From: Sambucus nigra
Taxonomy: Eukaryota; Streptophyta; Magnoliopsida; Dipsacales; Adoxaceae
Reading direction: 5' to 3'
Length of the DNA: 64,000 nt
NCBI GenBank assembly: GCA_949130495.1
Contig: OX422221.1
Location: forward strand, 477,295,159-477,359,158
Shown: positions 1 to 10,733 of the stretch, one piece after another
Layout: each line of letters opens with the position of its first letter
Numbering within the stretch: position 1 is the first letter of the stretch
Notes under the pieces: model-generated
Seen by the model: the letters and a program-made list of their open reading frames with translations, nothing else
Databases searched by the model: none
Told to the model about the DNA's origin: nothing
Program-made: the position numbers and the translations under genes

Positions 1-1555
1 CGCCTAGTAATCACGATGAGGGTATCGAAAGTTTGTAGACCGCACCTATAATGATAAAAGTATGGACGATGAAATATTATCAAATTTTGGAACTTTTACA
101 TGAAATGTGTATGGTGTCCTTAGGAGACTAGTTAAGTTCGATGTGAAGAATCATTAGCATCCTAGTAATGATTGTGTTGAGGGTCAGGTGATGATCTCAT
201 ATTATTGGTCAAGGTTTAGAAGAGTCGTATAGTGTACGTGTCGGGTGTGACTTCCCGAATCGGCACAGATAGGTGGTGCAATCCCTAAGGTAAGTCAAAA
301 GCTTGTGTCGTTATGAGTGTGATGCTCAGATGTCATGAGATGACTAGTATTGGTGTTTTAACACTCGATTTCGAGGTGTACTAGGAAATGTATTCGAGAT
401 TTAGGATGATGACGCCGGTGGAGACTTGAAAATGGAAACCAAGGTGGGGTAATATCGGAGAATGATTAGTACATTGGTGTGTGTCGACGGTATGCTAGGA
501 TTAGTTCTTGGCACGTCCTACCAAGATGGTACGGACTAGGATATGTAGCAATGTGTGGTACTTACTACCCTTAAAATGCCAATGACGGCTGGTGTGCTCG
601 CCATGTAAATTTAGTTTGGGTAGAATCCAAAAGTAAGATTAGTGGCAATCTCATGTAGTCAAAGGACACGGTGAGGTCAACGCCTCTCTTGAAATGAGTA
701 ATGCCAATGGGAATTTTGGATTTCGATCATGATATAATAGGGCAGACAGTGACCTAGGTGTAATAAGTTGGTGATGTCATCACCGATAAGTGGACTAGGT
801 TAGTGTGAACAAGGACGTGAGGAATTCTCCAATTGGATTAGTTCATATGTGCTAAGGATGCAAGGGGTAGGGCCTTAATCCCAAGGAGGAGAATTTGGGC
901 GTTGACTTCCTAGATAACTACAGGTTCATATGTTGCTTTCGTATTACGAGAATGAATAATTGTGATTTGATTCGTCGCGATTGGTGACCCAAGACAGGAT
1001 ATGTAGCTAGGTTAGTACCCAGTGAGAACGTCTGGAATAAGTGATAACACTTTGAGGATATGGCGTAGGTTCGCTTTTTTAAATCATAGTCTGAAGCGTG
1101 TGGGCGGGATTTTCTCAAAACGGATGCTTGTTCCTTTGGACTCTCGTGCGTCCCTTTCAATTTTGGTAATCGGGGATCGGTATTCTCACGTATGTGGTAA
1201 CTCGAATTGGTACCATGTCGTGGTATGGAGCGGTGGGGCCTAGTAAAGCGCAGTGAACCGGGTGTGGTCAATGCGGCTCGGTAACTGGATCCTCCCTATC
1301 TGAAGTATTCAGATATTGCATAAGCTCTTAGTACGGGTGGTTGCGCTTTCGACCACACAGTTTGCCCGTAGTATTGAAGTTTCTTAGGATTAGTGACCTG
1401 TCGACTAGTCGGCATGGTAGTAGATGGATCTGGTTGTAAATAGAGGGTGATGCCTTGAGATTATTGTATAGTGTTAGAAATCGAGTAAAACTTAGCACAC
1501 GGTGTTGCCTTGCCATAGAGAGTGGAGTTGTGTGAGGCTTAAGTGAGTGCACTAG
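1..1555 (+). mobile_element. Degenerate internal region of gypsy-type element E (left part)
   Basis: No ORF here has a recognisable domain. The stretch has the G/A-rich composition of a decayed gypsy-type internal region and joins, across the CACTA insertion at 1556-5502, to 5503-6106, which ends in a typical gypsy 3' end (GACGAAATTCC box, purine tract, LTR start). It is therefore read as the plus-strand internal part of element E, probably non-autonomous or heavily mutated. The 5' LTR would lie left of the window. Short ORFs at 918-1271 and 1022-1243 look like chance frames. Confidence 0.5.
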
Positions 1556-1570
1556 CACTACACCAAAATT

Positions 1571-1850
1571 GTCCACTTGTCAAGGTCTAAAACTGTGACA
1601 ATTCAAACTTGTCAAGGTCTAAGACCGTGATAAGTTTGGGGGTGACAAATAAATTTATCACGGACTTGTCACTGTCAAAGACCGTGACAAGTTCGTTAGA
1701 CTTGTCAGGGACTTTAACCTTGATAAAGGGGAAACTTGTCACGAACTTTGACCGTGATAAGTCCGTGACAAATAAAAAATTATCACGGACTTTTATCGTG
1801 ATAAGTTTTTTGTCACGGTCAAAGTCCGTGACAATTCTGGCCACAATTTT
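1571..1850. repeat. Left subterminal repeat cluster of the CACTA element
   Basis: At least seven imperfect copies of a unit built on CTTGTCA-CGGTC-TTTGACCG-TGACAAG are arranged head to tail and as inverted pairs, so each can fold back. They start within 15 bp of the terminal inverted repeat. Both strands stay open as ORFs through this stretch only because of the repeat periodicity; those ORFs are not genes. Confidence 0.85.
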
Positions 1851-2037
1851 TTTTAAAATCTAGTGGGCAGTTTACGGCATATTAGACATGTCCAAACAGC
1901 ATATATATATTCATAACCAAACCAAAGAAACATTTAAATATCCATAATATAAACCAAACTAACATTTAAATATCCATAACCAAATCAAAGAAATACAAAT
2001 AATATTCAATATCCAAATAAAATAAATACAAATAATG

Positions 2038-2256
2038 TCATAGTTCGGGGTCTACAATAGATTGGAGAAGGAAGGAATGCCACACAATAAATGCATTGAG
2101 ACACCCATCAATTGTGTACACGCCGCATTGTTCTTGCAACCACAAAGGTGAATTCTCTTTTTCGGATAAAATATGCGTGACGAGCACCTTTACCTCAATG
2201 TCTTGCAGGGGACGTCCATGAACCACCATACTTGGGAAGGTGCTCGGGTCCCTCAA
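2038..2256 (-). CDS. Unrecognised ORF remnant in the CACTA element
   Basis: A 72-codon frame on the coding strand of the CACTA element, downstream of the Transposase_24 remnant. It contains LQDIEVKVLVTHILSEK and SPLWLQEQCGVYTIDG, which read like real protein, but I recognise no domain. It may be the C-terminal tail of the TNPA-like protein or of an accessory CACTA ORF. Flanking frames are closed, so it is at best a pseudogene fragment. Confidence 0.35.
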   Translation of the reverse strand: MRDPSTFPSMVVHGRPLQDIEVKVLVTHILSEKENSPLWLQEQCGVYTIDGCLNAFIVWHSFLLQSIVDPEL

Positions 2257-2408
2257 CCCCTCGCTATCGGCTCCCCACCAAATACATCAATTAAAAATAC
2301 GCTTGACCAACCGATAGTAGACATAGGCCATTAGACGGGGGTCAAATCGAGAAATAGATAATATAAGGGCGACGAGTCCGCGCGTATTGGCGATGAAGCG
2401 GTGACATA

Positions 2409-2465
2409 CTCATCTTCCTCCTTCCCCTTCCCCTTCCCCTTCCCCTTCTCCTTCCCCTTTCCCTT
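2409..2465. repeat. CCTTCC-type microsatellite
   Basis: A run of about nine imperfect 6-bp units (CCTTCC/CCTTTC) inside the CACTA element. Confidence 0.9.
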
Positions 2466-2506
2466 ATCGGAGGTGCCCTCATCAAAGGTGGACCCCCACT
2501 AACGCT

Positions 2507-3621
2507 TCATGAAGGCATACATATTAGAACCGTCGCCTCCAACCTTGATATCTTATCATCATGGGTGTCCACCTTATGAGTCAACCCGGTGTTGATCGTC
2601 TCCATCCCGGTGATCCTCGACTTCCCTACCCGAGAGCTCATCCCCCTAGTCCTCCCCTTGCGATCAGCCCCGAGCACTTGGTTGAGTGCATCCGTAGCCA
2701 AATATGCTTTGTCGGTATCAGACTACTTTTCATTCACTTCCTTAAGTTATGCCTGAAACGACAAAAAGTACACGATTAGTTAATTAAATTAATAAAAAAA
2801 TTAAAACGTAATTAAAAAAATTAAACAATTATAACATATAATCGTGGTTGCGACGCTCGGGGACACCTCTTTGTCCTTGCCCTTCTTCGTTCGAATTTTC
2901 ACATAGTCATCGAGCCTATGCGTCCTCCCCCAGGACCATTCCCCATTTCCTGAAATAAAATAATGCAGAATTAGTAAGTAACGCTAAATTAGAATAACAT
3001 AAAACTAAAATTAAAGAAAAATAAAACTTACCATCATGTGTTCCACCTCAGCGTAAGACGTTCGCTCGCAGTAGTGAACGTCCACATTTTTTGCCCGATT
3101 TTCCCTCCCCGTTTGACGAGATACCAATTACCGCTCAGAGATCTCATTGTCCACAAACTTTTGCCATTGTGTCAATGAGATCGGCTCCTTCGAGGGGACG
3201 GTTTGACGCACTCTCGGAATGGACTCCCGAGTCTTCCCAAAGTACCGTGCCCGCATGTTTTTCTTCCACGTCTTATACTGATCCCTCAACTGTTCCAACA
3301 TGAAGTCGCGAACATGTGGAGGAAGGTCAAATTGATCCAGTCAAACAAATACAAACCCAAAAAAAAGTAAGTGTTAATTGTATTTAAATATAAATATAAA
3401 TAGACTACGTGTAGTGCCCCCTAGATGGTCATCTTGAGCTCATTTGGCACGGCCCTCCAATCAGTGTACCCCGGATCGATGATCATCTTCAGTAACTCTA
3501 GGGATCTAGCCAGTAATGTCGTCTTGTTCTCGACGACAGATCTCAATTTGCCCCATTTTGGGGGCCTAGTGGTCGAGGAGCCCTCGTAGCCTCCGCTACT
3601 GCGTTGACCTGATGAAGACAT
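2507..3621 (-). pseudogene. Transposase_24 / TNPA-like protein remnant (Ptta/En/Spm family)
   Basis: Read on the minus strand, 3421-3621 starts with an ATG and has a basic, serine-rich N-terminus. The stretch around 3130-3320 reads LRDQYKTWKKNMRARYFGK, then SLTQWQKFVDNEISER followed by a stop. That is the usual run of the plant Transposase_24 (Ptta/En/Spm) domain, with TW.K..RARYFGKT followed by W..FVD. Further downstream (2507-2701) GRTRGMSSRVGK and a coiled-coil-like stretch fit the C-terminal half of the same protein. Introns and stops separate the blocks. In intact elements this family binds subterminal repeats and helps transposition. This copy is interrupted and probably non-functional. 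Confidence 0.65.
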
Positions 3622-3967
3622 TTTCTGTAAAAATTGTTATTATTAGTACAAACATGTATATGACAAAATGATGAAATCCAAATGAATTAGATAATAACAA
3701 ATTAACATATTAACTAACTATAAAACCAATTTTGATTCTAATATGATAATAACAAAGCACTAGAAGAATACAAGTTAACGACATTATAAATCTAAATATT
3801 GTTTCAATATCAGGTCATGTCATGGACTTTAAATTGATTCAAGTAGTAAATTGACTGGTTATTACAAGCACTAAAAGAATACACCGACTAGTTATTACAA
3901 GTAGTAAACTGACCAAGTACAAATAAAGCACTAGAATAATACACCCACTGGTCATTACAACTACTTA

Positions 3968-4375
3968 TTACAAATCTAAAAATTGTTTTAAATTCGGGTT
4001 ATCATAAAAAATAGATTGATATTCGATAGGAGCATCCAAGTCATCCATACTACTGTTTAGACGCTTTGACGCATGTAGGACGATTGACCACATTTCGTTG
4101 TTGATATACTTTGAGTAAAACACTTGCTTGACATTTTGAAAATCACAAACAAATAGCTCATCGCTCACGTGTTCGTTGCCCTTCAAGTTGGACAAGTCAA
4201 CCATGATCAAATTGGTGTCAAGATAAACTTTACAAGCATTTTTATTCCCAACTCTTACCCAATCACAGTAAAACACAACCTCTTTGAAGTTTATATAGTC
4301 CAATTCAAATATATTTCGAACTACACCATAGTAAGTCATTTGAGCTTCAACTAGATTTTTATCTTTCGTGCTCAC
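3968..4375 (-). pseudogene. DUF4216 fragment (C-terminal part of a CACTA TNP2-type transposase)
   Basis: An open frame of 135 codons without an ATG at its start. It reads TYYGVVRNIFELDYINFKE, then VVFYCDWV, then FVCDFQNVKQVFYSKY, and ends with D/N-rich sequence. The order YYGV..(I/L)ELDY, (F/L)F.CDWV, QV.QVFY is that of DUF4216, found at the C-terminal end of plant CACTA TNP2-type transposases. The core transposase and DUF4218 that should precede it are absent; upstream there are only low-complexity repeats. This is a truncated remnant. It lies upstream of the Transposase_24 remnant on the same strand, the normal CACTA gene order. Confidence 0.75.
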
Positions 4376-4761
4376 TCAAAAATATTTTGCATCACAACCC
4401 TCGTTACTTATTCAGTAATAATGTTTATAGTGATGATTTATACATAGTTACGTTTCATTTCAGATTACTAACTATTTAACAACAAGCTTTTAAAATTATA
4501 ATATCTTTTATTTAATTATGTCTTATTTATATTCGGTTTTTACATAGTTATGTTTCAATTTGTATCACAACCCTCGTTACTTATTCGGTAATAATGTTTA
4601 TAGTGATGATTATGTCTTATTTATATTCAGTTTAATCGCAACCCTAAGTATTCAAATCCACCAGTTAACAACAATTCAAGAATCCAAAACAACAATACAA
4701 ATAATAATGTGAAATATTAGAAATTCCTAGGGCCAACCAATTGGGTATAAATAAATAAAAA

Positions 4762-5050
4762 ATGTACAAAAATTACACAACATTATACCCAATTTCAGAT
4801 TTACACAACACTATACCCAATTTTAATTTTAATTTCACATTTACACAACAATATGCCCAATTTCATATTTATATCCAATTTCAATTTCATATTTACACAA
4901 CATTATACCCGATTTCCGTTTTATACCCAATTTTAATTTTAATTTCACATTTACACAACAATATGCCCAATTTCATATGTCCACCCAATTTTAATTTCAT
5001 ATTTACACAACAAAGGGGTCCAATTTCAGATTTGTGCCCAATTTTTGTAA
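4762..5050. repeat. Tandem AT-rich repeats (TTTACACAACA-ATACCCAATTT type)
   Basis: Nine or so degenerate units of about 25-50 bp, each with ATTTACACAACA followed by ATGCCCAATTT or ATACCCAATTT. They occupy the place in the CACTA element where the TNP2 5' exons would be expected. The 131-codon frame across them is a product of the repetition. Confidence 0.8.
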
Positions 5051-5069
5051 ACACCAAATTAATCACACA

Positions 5070-5201
<132 letters not shown>

Positions 5202-5305
5202 TGTACTTGAGATAGAGAGAGAGCAGTCGCACTGAGAGAGGGAGAGAAAAAATAGGGAAATGAAACGGGGGGAAAAATAACTGCTAGGGTTTTTAGTTAA
5301 GAAAG

Positions 5306-5462
5306 TTATCACAGACCTGTCAAGGTCAAAGACCGTGACAACTTTATAGAGTTGTCACGGTCTTTGACCATGACAAGTCCGTGGCAAACCCTTGTCATGG
5401 TCAAATATCAAGACAAAAAAATGCGTATTTTTTTATCATGGTCAAAAATTGTGACAAGGGTG
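5306..5462. repeat. Right subterminal repeat cluster of the CACTA element
   Basis: Inverted and direct copies of the same TTGTCACGGTC/GACCGTGACAA unit as at the left end, including a near-perfect fold-back at about 5320-5375. Confidence 0.85.
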
Positions 5463-5502
5463 GTCGAGTCAAGGGTGGCATTTTAGCCTTTTTGTTGTAG
5501 TA

Positions 5503-6106
5503 CAGGGTGAGACACCTAGAGTGATACTAAGGTCCTCAGAGTGACACGGGGGAAGGTGTCAGCCGAATGCACGATGATGAGTTGTTAGGTGTATTACTTC
5601 TTGGAGTGAGAAGTCAACATTTTATAGTTAATGGCAAGCTTATGCAAGTTTTGTAGTCAGAATTGCCTGAAAATTGTGGGATGCAGGATGTGCAGTCCTA
5701 AGATGGGATTGGTTTTTATGATGATTACGATGACCGGTTGTATTACGGTTCACTTTGGGTGAGTGTTAATCACTTGAGAGGGTTTCCCGTGGAGGCGTCG
5801 GTATGCTTTGGGTAGCATAAGTAGTATTAAGAATTGTTTGAACAAAATTATCAAGCGAATGGAGACTTGAAGTCGATTATGCAAAGATCAGGGTTAGCGA
5901 AGTGGTGAGCGTTAGAGCATATCGTACGTTGATCATTTGGTGACAAACCCCGTATAAGGATGCGTAATGTGACTTTAGTATTGAGGAATTCGATGATTTT
6001 GTCTTAGAAGATTTTTATGGCTTAGAATATAAGTTGGTGAACCCCATACGTTTGAGGATTGAAGAGTCAAGAATTCCGAGGACGAAATTCCTCAAGGAAG
6101 GAAGTT
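5503..6106 (+). mobile_element. Internal region of element E (right part) with polypurine tract
   Basis: No domain-bearing ORF. The last 40 bases carry the GAGGACGAAATTCC box and then AAGGAAGGAAG (6094-6104) two bases before TGTAATACC. This is the usual 3' end of plant Tekay/Del-like gypsy elements, where the purine tract primes plus-strand synthesis. Confidence 0.7.
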
Positions 6107-6281
6107 TGTAATACCCCTCCCTTATATTTAATTTATTTTTTTCCGTATGAGTTGTAATAAAATAAAGACATTGAGATTTAGATGATTATGACTGCGTTTC
6201 TGTTCTTATTTGACTGCTTTGGAGGCTTGAAGATAATTATGGGTCAAAATTAGAAGAAATAAAAGAAATTGGAAATAGGGT

Positions 6282-6475
6282 AGTTCGAACGACATGGATG
6301 TCGTTTGAAACGAAAAGCAAGATCGCTTGAAGCATGAGTTTGAGAGAGCTTCAAACGAGAGCACACTGTGCCACTTTCAAGGGTCACTCGAAGGTCGTTA
6401 GAAGTCATAAATCGAACAAGATGCACTTGTCATTCAAACTAAGCTCTACGTCGTTCGAATGACGTGCTTCGAAAA
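6282..6475. promoter_or_regulatory. Cluster of TTCGAA-type dyads upstream of the E LTR TATA box
   Basis: TTCGAACGACA at 6284-6294 and TGTCGTTTGAA a few bases on form a fold-back with a four-base loop. Further on come GCTTGAAGC, GCTTCAAACGAG, CTCGAAGGTCGTTAGAAG and ACGTCGTTCGAATGACGT. All are variants of one TCG(TT)CGAACGA dyad. They end about 120 bp before the TATA-like box at 6591. Function is inferred only. Confidence 0.5.
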
Positions 6476-7787
6476 TTCTAGATCAGATTGCCCTTGTGTG
6501 CTATCACGTTTCTGGCCCTTGGATCGTTGAGTTGTCGAGTTCTAGTGGGCCCAGATTGGGAAAAATGGGATTTTTGATGTTTTAAGGGTTTTTATAAGGG
6601 TGGGTTTGGTTCATTTGGGTCATTTTGTTGTTCGAAGAAGAGGGAAGGAGAGAGATAGGAGGTTTTCCACTATATTTGGACACCTTTCTCCACCATTTCA
6701 CCACCCAAAGCCCACTTTGTTCTTCTAGTATCCCACCACATTTAAGTCTACTACAGCCATTTCCTCTATTATTGAGCGAAGCTACGAATTTGTGGAGCTT
6801 TGTTGGAGGCTTAAAGATGGAGATGGAAACTTTCATGGAGTTTGAAGAGAGTTTGAAGGGGGTTATAGCTTGGAAGCTTAAATGGAGCACTTATGGAGCA
6901 TTAATGGAGGGTGTATTTGGGAACCTGATGCAGCGCGAACTAAGCGCTCGTGTAAGGGCATTGTCGTTGTTTTAGGTTCGCCGCCAACATACAAAAAACC
7001 TAAACTTTAACTACACTTCTTTTATAAGTATAGCGGTAAGTTCGGGTATCGATAATCCACCGGGAATGTTGTATAGATCGTAAGTGATTTATCACTTCAA
7101 AAATAAAAGTGTAAAAGGTGATATGGTTGCAAAGGGAGAAAAAGGAAAAAACAAGAAGTTAACACTAAACAAGAATTAATGAAACGAGAGTCAAGGTCAC
7201 ATCCATGACATGGGCGAAACACGCGTAAGTAGAATTTTGGATCGAAATCCATTTAACCGACATTTTTAATTAAGCATAAACATCAAACGTGAAGAGACTT
7301 AACCCAACAATGAAAGATTAAATATTTAATCGAAAATGGTCACACGTGGATTAAATTCGGATTATCGCTATAAACACTAATGTTGCATGACAAAGAAAGT
7401 TAAATGCATAATAGTCAGACTTTAATACGCAAAGTTTCAATTAAACGCAATTTTACACAAAACCTAACTTTCGGAGCTCAGGACCCATTAATGGCGAAAA
7501 TGTAACCCTAACCCTTATACTACGTATTAGACATGGTAAAGTAAATAAACAACTAATTAACTAAGTAAAACAAGAAATAAATTAACTACAACAATTATCT
7601 AGGCATGGAAATAAACAACAAAAAGGAAATAAAGCATAAATTAGAGCTAGGAGACAATGATAGTAAAATATACTCACATAAATAGGCAAACCCCAAAGGA
7701 AAATGGGAGAGGGTGAAAGAGCTCCCAACAATCAAACCCTAAAACTAATTAAAATGAATTATATCTCATCAAAATAAGATGAAATTG

Positions 7788-7795
7788 TATTTATA
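7788..7795 (-). promoter_or_regulatory. TATA box of element F (3' LTR copy)
   Basis: Minus-strand GTGTATAAATACAA context, downstream of the dyad array. The same motif is at 12497-12504 in the 5' LTR. Confidence 0.7.
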
Positions 7796-7847
7796 CACAA
7801 ACCCTAAATGGAAAAATTGTAAATAAGAAAGATGAAAATAGGGTACT

Positions 7848-8065
7848 GAATCGATTAGACTGGGTCCGAATTGATTTGGTAAGGGAAAAATTCGAAGTCT
7901 GCAAGTTTGCCGAATCAATTCGGTTGGATCCGAATCGATTCAGAATTCAATATTTGGTGCATTGGTTCATAGAGAATCGATTCGGAAGAGACCGAATCGA
8001 TTCGGCTATAAAATAACTGACACTTTCTCATTAGCGAATCGATTCGCGAGAGGCCAAATCGATTC
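7848..8065. promoter_or_regulatory. Helically phased array of eight GAATCGATTC dyads (F 3' LTR)
   Basis: Eight copies of GAATCGATTC or one- to two-base variants start at 7848, 7868, 7912, 7932, 7974, 7994, 8036 and 8056. They form four pairs. Within a pair the starts are exactly 20 bp apart; between pairs the steps are 64, 62 and 62 bp. The roughly 31-bp spacers between pairs do not resemble each other. On the minus strand the array ends 53 bp upstream of the TATA box. The layout resembles a cooperative protein-binding enhancer, but no binding factor can be named. Confidence 0.85.
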
Positions 8066-8475
8066 GCTCCTCTGTTTTTGGTTTTCTTCTCCTATTTTGG
8101 TATATTGTAATTCTCTTTCGCGAGAATTACTGTAACTTCTTTGTTCGGACTCGGATTCGCGCACCGTTTGCAGCCACGTGAAGCTTGTTCAGAGGGCTTC
8201 AACTTTCATATAGATATTGGGCTAATTGCCCAAACTATGAAATGACCGGATTTCCCTTGCGCGTGCGGATGTGTACAAAACCTCGCCGGAATGCGTCCAA
8301 ACTTCATACTAGGTGTAGTCATCCCTACAAAAGCTCAATTATACCTCATATAGCATGTTAACATATAAAACGCAGGTTGTCTGGTTAAAGATCATAAATA
8401 TAGGAATTAAGGTACCCGAGGGGGCTAAAATTTATAAGTTAACGGGCGTAAAGACGTAATATTTGCATTGTATCA

Positions 8476-8487
8476 CACCCCCTAACT
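8476..8487 (-). other. Polypurine tract of element F
   Basis: Minus-strand AGTTAGGGGGTG directly abuts the 3' LTR start. On the far side is an 8-bp fold-back, CATTGCTA/TAGCAATG (about 8491-8511). Confidence 0.75.
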
Positions 8488-8511
8488 TACACATTGCTAG
8501 TCCTTAGCAAT

Positions 8512-10288
8512 GAAATAGGAATCAAAAAGAACTACAAGTAAACACAAACATGAGACAAGTACAAAATGGGATAAAAGCCACTTTCACGAGCGAACGATTG
8601 CATTTAGCGTATGCAATAAGCCGTTAATCCCCTAGATTACCCTAGTGGATGAGTGTCGTCTCGTGAGGGTTTTCAAGGATGAAGACCACAAACATCATAT
8701 AGTTTCCTCAAAATATGCCCAATCAACATGCGACAAACTCAACAATACGAAAAAGATTTCAAACAAGTTATTAGCATATCGAATGAATTCAAACAAAAGT
8801 CCGTAGTTATTAACATTATAGAATGAACTTCATAGAATTGAAACCTTAAAATTGGGAGGGAGGCGATCATATGCATAGTATGATTTGGAAAAAACTTAAA
8901 TAAATCGAATAAGAGTTAAAGCATGCATATATTACAATCCTCACCGGGCATTACGCTCAAAAAATGAAATCACTATGAATGGAAGGTAATACACGGGACA
9001 TGCGAGCATAAAGAGTAAATATAAATGGAATCTAGGCCGCGCACATGTCACTAATGAAGAACGCTATATAGGAAATAAAAACTTATAATCTCAATGAAAG
9101 ATATTGATCATTAAAGGGGGAGAAATGTATTTTCACAGATTATCAAAACTATTATGACTTTTAAATTAAATTCACCCTGAGATCATATATGACTTGTAGG
9201 GTTGTAATGTAGGCTAGGCTCGGGTTATAAAATGAAGGAAATATGTACGGATTCAAAGTGTTCGGGGATGAAAACTAGGGATAATGGGAAAATATGGGCA
9301 ATATCCAAATTGGAAAACAAGTTCCCTAACAAGCATTAAATATGACAATAGGAGAGTAATCAAAGCTTATTGAACACTATATACATCAACTTTCTATTCT
9401 CTTTCTTTTCTTCTTTTTCTCATGTTTCTCTTTTGTTTTTGTTTTTCTTTTTCCCTTTTTCTTTTCGTTTTCACTACTTTCTTCTCTACCTTTCTCACTC
9501 TTATATGCTTAATTGCAACCATAAGACAAGTACATCATCCAATCCCAAGTATCATTCCAAACATAGGTAAGGAAGGTGATATATATGGTTTATAACTCCA
9601 ATTTGGAGTTGGTTATGGAATTTTGGGTAATGAAACAAAAGGCTAATTAAGGCTCAAAGGGGTTGACTAGGGGAATCTTATAAGGTGAGGTCAAGGCTAA
9701 TATGGGTGATATAACAAATATTTCCTATGATCATTTCATAAAGTTTACGCAATTATCGAGTCAAAACAAACTTTTAAAATCATGCTCAAGTAACACATTT
9801 CAAGATATAAACTCAATTAATGAACGATTAATGAAAGAATAGAGAGATTACCAACGAATTCAGCATTTTCAAAGAGGAAAGAATAGTGTATAACACTCAC
9901 AAATGAAGAAAAGCGCAAAGCTCACTCGGTGTAAGTATATACAATGCAATAAAATATTACCGAGTTATAAAAATCTTAAACCAAATCAATATAACAAGAA
10001 AATCGCATGTGCTCATGGGATAAAGTTTAATTCATGAAGTTATTCATAATATCAATGATTTGAGAACTAAAGTCTAATAACTTCTAAAATCGACAACATG
10101 CATCACTGAGTTGTCAATTGGATCAGGCAATTATTAAAATTTCTCATCGGAAACAAGGCAAAATGCCCAACAAAGGAGAAAAAACAAAGAAAATATTTTT
10201 GAAATTTTTCAATTTTTAACAAAAAGCATGCTTTGTCACTAACATGTGATCAAATCCATGGACTAAAAATGAAATGGATAGAATATCC
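8512..10288. other. Non-coding internal region of element F
   Basis: AT-rich, with no ORF that reads like protein. A T/C-rich run lies at 9393-9480. No gag or pol motif is found in any frame. Confidence 0.6.
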
Positions 10289-10289
10289 T

Positions 10290-10304
10290 ACACCCCCTAA
10301 CTTA
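10290..10304 (-). other. Internal second polypurine tract of element F
   Basis: Fifteen bases are identical to the junction 8475-8489 (plus strand ACACCCCCTAACTTA). As at the true tract, a fold-back follows: CTCAATGCGCATTGAG, a perfect 16-bp palindrome at about 10319-10334. Position and sequence fit a central polypurine tract, but this is inferred. Confidence 0.55.
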
Positions 10305-10733
10305 AATGTTGCGTTTTCCTCAATGCGCATTGAGAACACAACACAAAGATAGAAAAAGAATGATATTACCCAAAATCGAAGCGATCCCCGATAAGCACGA
10401 GTCCAAAGAATCTACAAAACAAGTTAGTAGCAAGCATAACAAAAGCAATAACAAAAGTTTAACTAATTACACTAGACTAAGCTAAAAGGAAAGAAAAACT
10501 AAAGAAAGAAAAATAATAAAAAGCTAACTATTTACAACCTACAATTTGGACTTCTAACTAACTATACACTAGAAGTCTAAATAATTGAGGATCCACCCAA
10601 AATGGGATGTGACTTTGAAAGATCAACGGTGGACTCTCCAAAGAAAACATGCCTCCCAGAAGATATGAATTCCATTTGAATAACGAAGGCATGTGGGTGG
10701 TGGAAAAGGTGAACCATCGCCAATTATAAATTT

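Larger units (their letters stand above)
6926..8475 (-). repeat. 3' LTR of element F
   Basis: A 1550-bp repeat matching 11631-13184. It contains the dyad array (7848-8065) and, downstream on the minus strand, TATAAATA at 7788-7795. Confidence 0.9.

Noticed and set aside
1587..1863. Overlapping ORFs on both strands
   Set aside because: They are produced by the CACTA subterminal palindromes, which read alike on both strands.
7848..8065. CRISPR-like pattern (short repeats with regular unique spacers)
   Set aside because: The repeats are 10-bp palindromes in pairs inside a plant LTR next to a TATA box, with no cas genes and a eukaryotic context.
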